Positions 46,006 to 53,947 of a DNA stretch of 64,000 bases are shown here, piece by piece. Positions within the stretch are counted from its first letter, which is position 1; every line of letters starts with the position of its first letter. The stretch is from contig NZ_CP141590.1 in NCBI RefSeq assembly GCF_035581365.1, forward strand, positions 1,054,001 to 1,118,000. The letters run 5' to 3'. The notes beneath the pieces are model-generated. The model was not told the origin of the DNA. It made no database searches and was given only the letters and a program-made list of their open reading frames with translations. This stretch comes from Tsuneonella sp. CC-YZS046 (lineage in GTDB: Bacteria > Pseudomonadota > Alphaproteobacteria > Sphingomonadales > Sphingomonadaceae). The position numbers and the translations under genes are program-made.

Positions 46006-47747
46006 TAGACCAGAGCCTTCGCTTCATCTTCCATAGTTCCGGCCACTTCGTCTCCGTAAAGGATCATGTCGGTATGCGCCGCCCCCGACGGGATCATCGG
46101 GAAGCAATTGGCCTCCTTGGAGATCAGGCAATCGACCATGACCGGGCCATCGTGCTCCATCATCGCCTTGATGCCCGCGTCCAGCTCGGCCTCGTTGTGG
46201 ATGCGGATGCCTTTCCAGCCATAGGCTTCGGCAAGGGCCACGAAATCGGGCAGGCTGTCCGAATAGGAATTCGAATAGCGGCTTTCATAGGTCAGCTCCT
46301 GCCATTGGCGGACCATCCCCATATATTCGTTGTTGAGGATGAACACCTTGACCGGCAGGCGATACTGGCTGGCGGTGCCCATTTCCTGAATGTTCATCTG
46401 GATCGAGGCTTCGCCGGCAATGTCGATCACCAGCGTGTCCGGATTGCCCAGCTGCGCGCCGATGGCGGCGGGCAGGCCATAGCCCATGGTGCCGAGGCCG
46501 CCCGACGTCAGCCATTTGTTCGGGCCGAAGAACCCGAAATACTGCGCGGCCCACATCTGATGCTGGCCGACTTCGGTGGTGATGATTGGGTCCTTGTCGC
46601 GCGTGAGGGCGAAAAGCCGTTCCACCGCCAGTTGCGGCATCAGGTCCGGCGTGTTTTTCGGATAGGCCAGGCTGTCGCGCGCGCGCCAGCCGTCGATCCG
46701 GGCCTTCCACTCCGTCAGGTCGGGGGTAGGGCGGTCGCCCCATGCCGCGATCAGCTGCTCCAGGACCTGGGCGCAGTCGCCGATGATCGGCAGATCGACC
46801 GGAACCGTCTTGTTGATGGAAGAACGGTCTATATCGATATGAATTTTCTTGGAATTAGGAGCGAAGGCATCGAGCCTGCCGGTAACCCGGTCGTCGAAGC
46901 GGGCGCCGACGCACAGGATCAGGTCGGCCCGGTTCATCGCCATGTTGGACTCATAAGTGCCGTGCATGCCGAGCATCCCGAGCCAGTCGGAATGATCGGA
47001 TGGGAACGCGCCAAGGCCCATCAGCGTCGAGGTCAGCGGAATGCCGGTCAGCGCCTGGAACTTGCGCAGAAGCTCCGTGGCGCGCGGCCCCGAATTGATG
47101 ATGCCGCCGCCGGTATAAAGCACCGGCTCCTTCGCCGCCGCGATCATTTCGATGGCGCGGGCGATCTCGTCCTGCGATCCTTCGAGGCGCGGGCGATACC
47201 GCGCCGGGCGCTGCGGCGCCTGGTCGGTCAGGCTGGCGGTCGCGACCTGGACGTTCTTGGGCAGGTCGATCAGAACCGGGCCGGGGCGGCCGGTGGTCGC
47301 GATCTCGAAAGCCTCGTCGATCGTCGCCGCCAGCTCCGAAGGGTCCTTCACCAGATAGTTGTGCTTGGTGCAGTGGCGGGTGATGCCGATGGTGTCCGCT
47401 TCCTGGAAGGCGTCGGAACCGATCAGGTTGGTGGCGACCTGCCCGGTGATGACGATCATCGGAATGGAATCCATGAAGGCGTCGGCGATGCCGGTGACGG
47501 CGTTGGTCGCGCCAGGGCCGGAGGTGACCAGCACCACACCCGGCTTGCCGGTGGAGCGGGCATAGCCTTCCGCCGCATGGGCCGCGCCAGCTTCATGGCG
47601 TACCAGGATATGCCGGATCCGTGGGTCGCTGAACAATTCGTCATAGATCGGCAGGACTGCCCCGCCGGGATAGCCGAACACGTATTCGACCCCCTGCCGC
47701 ACCAGGCATTCGACGAGAATGGCCGCGCCGCTACGCTCTTCAGTCAC
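46005..47747 (-). CDS. ilvB: Acetolactate synthase large subunit
   Basis: The ThDP- and FAD-dependent catalytic subunit, 580 residues, starting at GTG (47745-47747) with GAGGA seven bases upstream. Visible are [16 protein letters not shown] and the catalytic Glu in [39 protein letters not shown], the domain-linking [14 protein letters not shown] and the ThDP motif [18 protein letters not shown]. It forms a holoenzyme with IlvN. A hairpin with a U-run stands 40-70 bases before it. Confidence 0.96.
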
Positions 47748-47780
47748 GATAATTCCTCATTCACAGCTTTGGTCAGGAAC

Positions 47781-47816
47781 AAAAAGCGACCCGGCGCATG
47801 GGGGCTGCACCGGGTC
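47781..47816 (-). terminator. Hairpin plus U-run between miaA and ilvB
   Basis: On the minus strand GACCCGGTGCA pairs with TGCGCCGGGTC (plus 47788-47798 and 47806-47816, one mismatch) around a seven-base loop, then GCTTTTTG. It may end miaA transcription or act as an attenuator for ilvBN; the position 34 bases before the ilvB start allows either. Confidence 0.6.
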
Positions 47817-47842
47817 TTCTTGTACTGACAGAACGATGCGCG

Positions 47843-47869
47843 GGTATAAGAAAGGAAATGATATGTCAA
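47843..47869 (-). promoter_or_regulatory. Candidate promoter for ilvBN
   Basis: TTGACA (minus strand, 47864-47869) and TATACC (47843-47848) with a spacing of 15. The -35 is perfect but the spacing is short. If used, the transcript would begin just ahead of the hairpin at 47788-47816. Confidence 0.3.
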
Positions 47870-47872
47870 TCA

Positions 47873-48832
47873 TCAGGATTGGAATAATATTTCAAAATAG
47901 GAAATGTCGGAGAAATTAGGTGTCTCAATCCTTTTCCATTCGACAGGAGATTGCCCACGAAACCACGTATATTGCCGCTTCGCGTAATTTCGTGTCGCCT
48001 GCGCTCCTTGGGCAAGCGCCTCTTCCCGGCTCCATTCCCCGCGAATCCATCCGGTAATCTCGCGCACTCCGATCGCCCGCATCACCGGCAGGTCCGGGTC
48101 CAGCCTGCGGTCGAGCAGTTGCCGCACTTCCTCCGCCGCCCCGCCATCCAGCATTGCCTCGAAACGCCGGTCGCAGCGCTCATACAGCCAGTCCCGGGGC
48201 GGCAGGAGCAGGAGCGGATGGAGCGCCACGGCCCTCGCTATCCCGCCTTCCTTGCGTTCCTGCCAGTGGGCAAGCGGCTTGCCGGTGGAGCGGACCACTT
48301 CAAGCGCCCTTGCGATCCGGGCACTGTCGCCTGGGTCGAGCAGCGCCGCGCGACCGGGGTCTTCAAGCCCCAATGCCGCATAGGCATCCGGGGTGGGAAG
48401 GACGCGCACCTCATACCTTATAGCCGGATCGATCTCCGGCACGGGCGCGATGCCCTCGAGCAGGGTGCGAAGGTAAAGCCCGGTTCCCCCTGCCAGTATC
48501 GGAACCCCGCCTGTCGCATGAAGTTGCGCGATCTCGCGCCGCGCCGCCTGCGCCCAATCCGCGGCGGAGCAGGCGGCCGCGCCATCCCAGGCCCCGAACA
48601 GCCGATGGTCCACGCCCTGCATTTCTTCGGGCGATGGGCGGGCGCTCAGGATGCGCAGATCGCGATAGACCTGGGCGCTGTCGGCATTGATGATCGCCGC
48701 CGTCTTGCCGGTATCCTGCAGGGCCAGGGCGAGCCGGATCGCCAGATCGGTCTTGCCGCTTGCGGTCGGCCCTGCAATGAGCGCCAGCGGTGGCGCTGCG
48801 CCGCCCATGTCAGGAGAATTTCGCTTGCTCAT
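47873..48832 (-). CDS. miaA: tRNA dimethylallyltransferase
   Basis: It adds a dimethylallyl group to A37 of tRNAs that read U-starting codons. 319 residues from the ATG at 48830-48832, or 311 from the ATG at 48808. P-loop [18 protein letters not shown], then [33 protein letters not shown], and the C-terminal AIGVREI and [16 protein letters not shown] are all typical. An open frame continuing beyond the start is antisense to serB and not part of this gene. Both candidate starts overlap the serB start region head to head. Confidence 0.93.
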   Translation of the reverse strand: MSKRNSPDMGGAAPPLALIAGPTASGKTDLAIRLALALQDTGKTAAIINADSAQVYRDLRILSARPSPEEMQGVDHRLFGAWDGAAACSAADWAQAARREIAQLHATGGVPILAGGTGLYLRTLLEGIAPVPEIDPAIRYEVRVLPTPDAYAALGLEDPGRAALLDPGDSARIARALEVVRSTGKPLAHWQERKEGGIARAVALHPLLLLPPRDWLYERCDRRFEAMLDGGAAEEVRQLLDRRLDPDLPVMRAIGVREITGWIRGEWSREEALAQGAQATRNYAKRQYTWFRGQSPVEWKRIETPNFSDISYFEILFQS

Positions 48833-49709
48833 CGCCCGGCTGATAGCAAACTCGCAGGACCTTTCCGAAAAACTTGAAGTCGCGAAAGAAGATCTGGCGC
48901 GGCACGGCTTGCGTCTCGCCATGGCCGAAATGCTCGACTTCTGCGGAAATGTCCTCGAGCTGGAACTGCCGGAAGGCGATCCGGCGCTGCTGCGCATGCT
49001 GCTCGACAAGCATTTCACCCCCAGCGATCTGCTGGTCGCCGAACGGGACATCACCATTCCGCATGTGTTCGTTTCGGATATGGATTCGACCATCATCTCC
49101 GCGGAATGCATCGACGAACTTGCCGATTTCGCCGGCATCAAGCCGCAGATCGCGGCAATCACGGAACGGGCGATGCAGGGCGAACTCGACTTCGAAAGCG
49201 CGCTGCGCGAACGCGTCAGCCTGCTGCGGGACCTTCCGGAAAGCGCGATCGCCGAATGTCTCGAAACCCGCATCGCCGCGATGCCCGGCGCTGGCACTCT
49301 CGTGGCGACATTGAAGGAGAAGGGGTGCCGCACCATTCTGGTCACCGGCGGGTTTCACCAATTCGCCGATCCGGTTGCCGGGCAACTCGGCTTTGAACGG
49401 GTTGTCGCGAATCGACTCGAAGTAGATCAAGGGGTTCTTACCGGCGGCCTGGTCGGCTCGATCACCGATAGCGGGGTGAAGAAGGCGGTTCTTCTGGAAG
49501 AAATGGAATCGCTCGGCGCCTGGGCGGTCAGCCTGGCTGCGGGCGACGGAGCCAATGACATTCCCATGCTCGAGGCAGCCACTTTCGGCATGGCCTTTCG
49601 CGCGAAACCCAAGGCACGGGCGGCATCCGACGGGTGGATCGATCGCGGCGACCTGACATCAATCCTTCAACTTCTGGGTATACCTTCGGCGGATTGGGTG
49701 ACCCGATAA
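48825..49709 (+). CDS. serB: Phosphoserine phosphatase
   Basis: The last step of serine synthesis. 294 residues from a TTG at 48825, which has a well-spaced AGGAGA and gives the usual LLIARLIA N-terminus; an ATG at 48807 lacks such a site. An N-terminal ACT-like region (1-80) precedes the HAD domain with [53 protein letters not shown] and [23 protein letters not shown]. It is divergent from miaA, whose start codon lies inside this gene's first 10 codons or its leader. Confidence 0.93.
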   Translation: MLIARLIANSQDLSEKLEVAKEDLARHGLRLAMAEMLDFCGNVLELELPEGDPALLRMLLDKHFTPSDLLVAERDITIPHVFVSDMDSTIISAECIDELADFAGIKPQIAAITERAMQGELDFESALRERVSLLRDLPESAIAECLETRIAAMPGAGTLVATLKEKGCRTILVTGGFHQFADPVAGQLGFERVVANRLEVDQGVLTGGLVGSITDSGVKKAVLLEEMESLGAWAVSLAAGDGANDIPMLEAATFGMAFRAKPKARAASDGWIDRGDLTSILQLLGIPSADWVTR

Positions 49710-49774
49710 GATACAGTCCGGCAATCCTGAAAAATTCCTTTTGGATTGCAAGGTTAATTCGTATGATATAGTGG

Positions 49775-50545
49775 ATGATCGGAGAATTGTCTCAATTCTC
49801 CCAAGAACGAAAAAATAAAATGGGTCGCCAAACTGACATCGGGGCCGGGCAAGAAACCGGTCAGGCGTGTTTTGGGGTAACCATAATGGCAGGGGCACTG
49901 AGAGGAAGCGAGTTCGAGGAACATGCTTGGCTGAGGCATTCCTCGGATATGGATAGCGGACAGGAATTGCTGTTCGATTTCAGCGAGCATCCCGAACAGG
50001 GATTTGAGCGCGCGCTGGATTGCTGGTCCAGGCTCGATGGCAAGGGGCGCCTGATTCTCCAGAGAGACGGCCGGTTGATCGCGTGCAGCGGTCTTGCCCG
50101 GCGGATTATCGATGACCGGGATTGCCTGCGCCTGGAGCATGGCTTCGTCGTCCCGGTCGACAGCCGCTATCGCGCCAGCTTCGACAAGCTGCTCATGGTG
50201 AACGCGCAGGGTGTGGAAACCTTGCTGCATCCCTGCCTGCGAACGGGCGGGCACTGGATATTCCGGGCGACCGCGTCGGAAGACCGGCAGGTGTTCGTCA
50301 CCCTGCAGCAAGCCGCGCCGGATCATCATGCGAAACTTGTCGATCTCCGCGAGGCCTTCGGGCTTACCCGCAGCGAGGCGGAGGTCGCCGATGCCTTGTA
50401 TAATGGTCTTTCCGCGCACGATGTGGCCGACAAGCTGGACATTTCGATCCACACGGTGAGGGCGCATCTCCGCCGGTGCTACGACAAGATGCATATAAAT
50501 TCCCGCGAGCAATTCTGGCATCGCGTAAGCGCCTACCAGCTCTAG
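49775..50545 (+). CDS. LuxR-type (GerE helix-turn-helix) regulator next to the Fap-like operon
   Basis: 256 residues from the ATG at 49775; later ATGs at 49820 and 49886 are possible. The C-terminal 60 residues form a LuxR/GerE DNA-binding domain (FGLTRSEAEVADALYNGLSAHDVADKLDISIHTVRAHLRRCYDKM). The N-terminal part (residues 50-185) has a PAS-like character (FDFSEHPEQGFERALDCWSRLDGKGRLILQRDGRLIACSGLARRII) but no recognised ligand motif and no receiver domain. It is 427 bases upstream of the amyloid-type operon on the same strand and is the natural candidate for its regulator; this is inferred from position only. Confidence 0.82.
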   Translation: MIGELSQFSQERKNKMGRQTDIGAGQETGQACFGVTIMAGALRGSEFEEHAWLRHSSDMDSGQELLFDFSEHPEQGFERALDCWSRLDGKGRLILQRDGRLIACSGLARRIIDDRDCLRLEHGFVVPVDSRYRASFDKLLMVNAQGVETLLHPCLRTGGHWIFRATASEDRQVFVTLQQAAPDHHAKLVDLREAFGLTRSEAEVADALYNGLSAHDVADKLDISIHTVRAHLRRCYDKMHINSREQFWHRVSAYQL

Positions 50546-50972
50546 GCGGACCGCGAAGACAGCCGCTTCTCCCTGTATGGAGCGGCCAGCGCTTCATCGG
50601 CAGTCGGCGGGAAATCGCCGGACTTGCCGGACTTTCCTTCGGTTCCTGTCGCAAATGGCAAACGCGAAGCGGCGGTCGGCATTGCCTGCGCCGTTTCTGC
50701 GGCCATGCGCATACCGACTAATCAAAATTGACTAGTGGATGCCATCTAATCATCATACCTTAGATGAAATTACCTAATATAGATAATATATACTTCGATG
50801 ATTAGGTTTTTATGGCGATGAAATAGAAAACGAATCGCCTTAACATCTCATTAACTAAATAAATCTTGGGTGAGGATTCTTCCTCATACTCTCTAATTGC
50901 GCGAACATTGGAGCATATCCGCTTCAGTGAACCAGACGACTTGTGCGTATGGATATTGGGTTGGGGATGGCG
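50546..50972. other. AT-rich control region before the Fap-like operon
   Basis: No gene. The stretch 50715-50890 is markedly AT-rich compared with the rest of the window. It contains the inverted repeats ATCTAA(N10)TTAGAT at 50744-50765, CTAATCAT/ATGATTAG at 50746-50753 and 50798-50805, CCTAAT/ATTAGG ending in TTTTT (50773-50811), and GGCGAT/ATCGCC (near 50814-50840). These could be operators, a weak terminator for the LuxR gene, or both. No sigma-54 type -24/-12 promoter is seen. Confidence 0.5.
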
Positions 50973-51455
50973 ATGAACAAGCAATCTCGTCAATATACCA
51001 ATTCTGTGGTCGGCATTGTCATTACATTGCTGATTACTGCGCTGGTTCCGGCAGGCGCAACGGCATCCCAGCCGGGCGACAATCTACCCTCGGGCAGCTT
51101 CATCACATTGCGGCAAGTGCCGACCCGCGCCGCGGAACTGCCCGCGCCGCCCGCGCCCCCCAATTATGTCGTGATGGGCGGCCGGGATGAAGTGGTTTCC
51201 GCGGTCGATCTGGGCCTGACGCCCCTGACCGATTCAGAGCAATCGGCGGTGCTGGCGCGCACCACGCCGATGTATCAGCAATTCTCCCAGGCCACCACGC
51301 AAGGCCTCGATGTCATGGCCAGCCAGCATGGGATGGACTCCCGGTCCATCGCGCAGGAACAGGCAGGCGGCGCCGGGGGAGTCATTCGCGACAATATGGG
51401 AGCATTGCCTTCGGCGCTGGGCGTCATGCGCGATGTCCTGGGAGGCGACAAGTGA
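50973..51455 (+). CDS. Exported protein in the fapA position, family unknown
   Basis: 160 residues from the ATG at 50973 (GGGG eight bases upstream; ATGs at 50949 and 50967 are alternatives). A hydrophobic signal segment (SVVGIVITLLITALVPAGATA) is followed by a Pro/Ala-rich stretch (RAAELPAPPAPPN, residues 52-64) and a helical part ending LGVMRDVLGGDK. No cysteine. No family is recognised. In Pseudomonas the first gene of the fap operon is the about 150-residue chaperone-like FapA, so position, length and export agree, though the sequence itself gives no proof. Its stop overlaps the next start (GTGA). Confidence 0.7.
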   Translation: MNKQSRQYTNSVVGIVITLLITALVPAGATASQPGDNLPSGSFITLRQVPTRAAELPAPPAPPNYVVMGGRDEVVSAVDLGLTPLTDSEQSAVLARTTPMYQQFSQATTQGLDVMASQHGMDSRSIAQEQAGGAGGVIRDNMGALPSALGVMRDVLGGDK

Positions 51456-52042
51456 ACCGCGCGGCGTCATGCCTTCTCGCCGGGCTGGCGCTGATCGCTC
51501 CCGCTGTCGCGATCGCCCAGGTTCAGGATGAGATCGTGATACCGGGCGACGGCAACGCAGGCGCGAACGGACGGATTGCGGTGAATGCGGCGGCGGGCAA
51601 CAGCAACCAGCAGGTCAACGCGGCAGTGGCCACGCTGGGCGATATTTCCTCCGGATTGGAGCGGGTCCACCAGAGAATGGCGGGATCGGGCAGCAGCGAC
51701 CGTTCCACGCGGATCGTGCTGGAAGGAAATGCTTTCGCGGAGTCCAGCGGCCTTGTCGGCATCAATGCCGCCGCTGGAACTCAGAACCAGCTGGCGAATG
51801 TCGCCGTCTTATCAATTGGCAGAATTGGGGCGATTTCGGATGAACTGCTCGAGCAGTCCCGCGCCTCTACCGAACCGAGCGGGTCTACTGGGGGCACTGG
51901 GGACCGGAACGATGCAATTGCCGTCGGCAAGGACGCGTTCCGGGACAGTAGCGGCCTAGTCCAGGTCAACCTGATCGGTGGCGAGAGGAACTCCTCCGCC
52001 AACACCTTCGTGCTGAATGTCTTGGCCGGGGGCACACCGTAA
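51452..52042 (+). CDS. fapB: FapB-like minor amyloid subunit or nucleator
   Basis: 196 residues from GTG at 51452, with GGAGG seven bases upstream. The signal peptide ends at AIA (residue 22). Three imperfect repeats follow: residues 38-63 (RIAVNAAAGNSNQQVNAAVATLG), 99-123 (LVGINAAAGTQNQLANVAVLSIG) and 167-192 (LVQVNLIGGERNSSANTFVLNVL), sharing hydrophobic-x-V/I-N-x-x-x-G-x-x-N-x-x-x-N. This is the repeat type of FapB/FapC functional amyloids. The mature protein has no cysteine. It is the shorter of the two repeat proteins and comes first, as FapB does. Confidence 0.75.
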   Translation: MNRAASCLLAGLALIAPAVAIAQVQDEIVIPGDGNAGANGRIAVNAAAGNSNQQVNAAVATLGDISSGLERVHQRMAGSGSSDRSTRIVLEGNAFAESSGLVGINAAAGTQNQLANVAVLSIGRIGAISDELLEQSRASTEPSGSTGGTGDRNDAIAVGKDAFRDSSGLVQVNLIGGERNSSANTFVLNVLAGGTP

Positions 52043-52063
52043 CCGCTACCAAGGAGAAATGAA

Positions 52064-53101
52064 ATGAAAGGCATGTTACTCGCTGCAGCCGCGGTTTCCG
52101 CGCTTGTAGTGTCATCTCCCGCGCTGGCCGATCGCCGGGGCGGAGATCCTCTCGACATTGAAATCGATTATGAAAACAAGATCGACACCAAGGTCGAAAC
52201 CGATGTTTCCTACACCAAGGAAGTAGCGCTGGAAGGCACCGTTACCCTCGCGGGAGCGATCAATGTCGACAGCTCGGCCGTGGCCGTCAATGACGTCAAG
52301 CAGCTTTCCGGCATCAATGCGGTGACCTATCGCGAAGAGAACGAACTCAATGCCGAAAATGGCTGGGTCGATGAAGTGTTCGGACAGGGCGTCAGTGAAG
52401 CCGGTCAGGATCCGAATGACGAACTGACGGATGGCGTCGTGCAGCCGCAGATTCGCGCAGGTTTCTTTGCGCCGATCATCAACAACGTTGCCACCTTCGA
52501 TATCAGCGGCTCCGGCAATATCGGGGTCAACCTGGCAGCGGGCTATCTCAACATGCAGTTGAACTCCGCGGTGCTTGCATCTTCGGAAGTCAACAATGCA
52601 GAAGCGGCCGGTGGCTGGGCGGAAGCTTCCACTACCTCGCTCCAGGCACTTGCAGGTGTGGGGCAGTTTGCCACTCCCGGCGAGATTCTCAATGAAGATG
52701 AGCAGGAGATTGGCGGTGGTGGAAACAACTTCCGCGACCGTAACACTGTCCAGGGCGGCGCGATCAGCGGTGACGGCAATATCGGCGTCAACGTTGCGGC
52801 GGGCAGCCTCAACCAGCAGGCCAACCTGATGACCCTGGCGGTGGCGACGGATGCGGCGCTGGCGGAAGCCAATGCCGGACTGATCCAGCTTGCCCTGTTC
52901 AACGGTGTCGAACAGCAGGACAGCATCAATCTGGTTGGGGCGGCTACCATTGCCAATGCTTCCGGCAATATCGGCCTGAACATGGCAGCCGGTGTCGGCA
53001 ACCAGCAGCTGAACTCGCTCACCATGGCGGCATCCTCGGTCGGCAGCACCGACGGGGGCGGCAATGGCGGCGGTGGCGGGGGCGGCACCGATCCAAGCTA
53101 A
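52064..53101 (+). CDS. fapC: FapC-like major amyloid subunit
   Basis: 345 residues, ATG at 52064 after AAGGAG. The signal peptide ends SPALA (residue 22). Three repeats with near-identical cores begin at residues 151, 238 and 301: SGNIGVNLAAGYLNMQLNSA, DGNIGVNVAAGSLNQQANLM and SGNIGLNMAAGVGNQQLNSL; the DNA GGCAATATCGG opens each. The linkers are of unequal length (about 87 and 63 residues apart) and acidic. The C-terminus is a glycine-rich tail. It has no cysteine at all, unlike Pseudomonas FapC, which I recall as carrying a C-terminal CxxC. Expected to be secreted and to form the fibre. Confidence 0.8.
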   Translation: MKGMLLAAAAVSALVVSSPALADRRGGDPLDIEIDYENKIDTKVETDVSYTKEVALEGTVTLAGAINVDSSAVAVNDVKQLSGINAVTYREENELNAENGWVDEVFGQGVSEAGQDPNDELTDGVVQPQIRAGFFAPIINNVATFDISGSGNIGVNLAAGYLNMQLNSAVLASSEVNNAEAAGGWAEASTTSLQALAGVGQFATPGEILNEDEQEIGGGGNNFRDRNTVQGGAISGDGNIGVNVAAGSLNQQANLMTLAVATDAALAEANAGLIQLALFNGVEQQDSINLVGAATIANASGNIGLNMAAGVGNQQLNSLTMAASSVGSTDGGGNGGGGGGGTDPS

Positions 53102-53114
53102 GCCTCGCGCATAG

Positions 53115-53144
53115 GAAGGAGAGGAGCTTCGGTTCCTCCCCTTC
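53115..53144 (+). promoter_or_regulatory. UUCG-capped hairpin between fapC and fapD
   Basis: GAAGGAGAGGA (53115-53125) pairs at 10 of 11 positions with TCCTCCCCTTC (53134-53144), closed by G-C-UUCG-G-U. No T-run follows. Such stable intercistronic hairpins often protect the upstream mRNA or lower expression downstream, which would suit a major subunit followed by assembly proteins. Confidence 0.6.
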
Positions 53145-53187
53145 TCATCCGCATTCCATTCAATTCCTCTCACGGGAGCGAACGCAG

Positions 53188-53937
53188 GTGCGCCCAAGGC
53201 TGAATCATACCCGACGCGGATCTTCTGGGAGACTCTGGGCCGCGATTGCCTTGATGGCTGGGACGCAGCTCGCAGGATGCGTCAGCGCTCCGCCGACTGA
53301 CGTGCCGATCTGGCTGGGTCAGGTCGGAATGGGCGCACCTGTCGTTACCCGGCCCGTCCAGAGCTGGAAGGATCTCAAATTCGCGGGCATCGTCCGCCAG
53401 AGGAGCGATTTCAGCTGCGGCGCCGCGGTGCTTGCGACCATCTTCAACGAGGCCTTCGGCCACGGCACCACCGAGCATCAGGTTCTGGTGAACATGCTCA
53501 AGGTCGCGGACCCGGACCTCGTGCGGGAGAAGGGCTTCTCCCTGCTGGACATGAAGACCTATGTGCAGCTGGTCGGCATGTCGGGCGAGGGTTACCGGCT
53601 CGATTACGATATGCTCCGGCAACTCAACCTGCCGGTGATCGCCCTGATAAACATCAAGGGCTACAAGCATTTCGTGGTGATCCGGAAGACATTCCCGGAT
53701 CATGTCGCGATCGGCGATCCGGCGCTGGGCAACCGGATCATGGAACGGCGCGCCTTCGAGGTCGCATGGAACCAGGTCGCCTTCGTCATCACCGGCGACG
53801 GCTACGATCCGGCCAATGCGCTGATCGACCCGCCCGAGCCGCTTTCCGCGAGCCGCCTGCTGAAGCAGCACGCGGTGATTCCCGGCGCGGAAACGGCCGA
53901 ATTCGGCTTCGGGCCGAAATATCAGTTCAGTTTTTAG
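53188..53937 (+). CDS. fapD: FapD-like C39-family cysteine protease
   Basis: 249 residues from GTG at 53188 with GGGAG upstream. A lipoprotein signal (TQLAGC, Cys31) should anchor it in the periplasm. The papain-like triad is visible: Gln71 and Cys77 in RQRSDFSCGAAVLATIF, His161 in GYKHFVVI, and Asp177 in AIGDPALGNRIM. This is the C39-like peptidase that defines FapD, which is needed for fibre export in Pseudomonas. The cleavage target is not known. Confidence 0.85.
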   Translation: MRPRLNHTRRGSSGRLWAAIALMAGTQLAGCVSAPPTDVPIWLGQVGMGAPVVTRPVQSWKDLKFAGIVRQRSDFSCGAAVLATIFNEAFGHGTTEHQVLVNMLKVADPDLVREKGFSLLDMKTYVQLVGMSGEGYRLDYDMLRQLNLPVIALINIKGYKHFVVIRKTFPDHVAIGDPALGNRIMERRAFEVAWNQVAFVITGDGYDPANALIDPPEPLSASRLLKQHAVIPGAETAEFGFGPKYQFSF

Positions 53938-53947
53938 GAGCAGGACA

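Noticed and set aside
46074-47828. 584-residue plus-strand frame opposite ilvB
   Set aside because: Antisense of acetolactate synthase; no ribosome site or domain.
48833-49345. N-terminal extension of miaA (490-residue frame)
   Set aside because: It is the antisense of serB; MiaA proteins begin close to the P-loop.
51452-53101. Curli (CsgA/CsgB) as identity of the amyloid proteins
   Set aside because: The repeats lack the curli pattern S-x5-Q-x4-N-x5-Q of about 22 residues, and no csgD-G genes are present, while a C39 protease and a coiled-coil barrel are.
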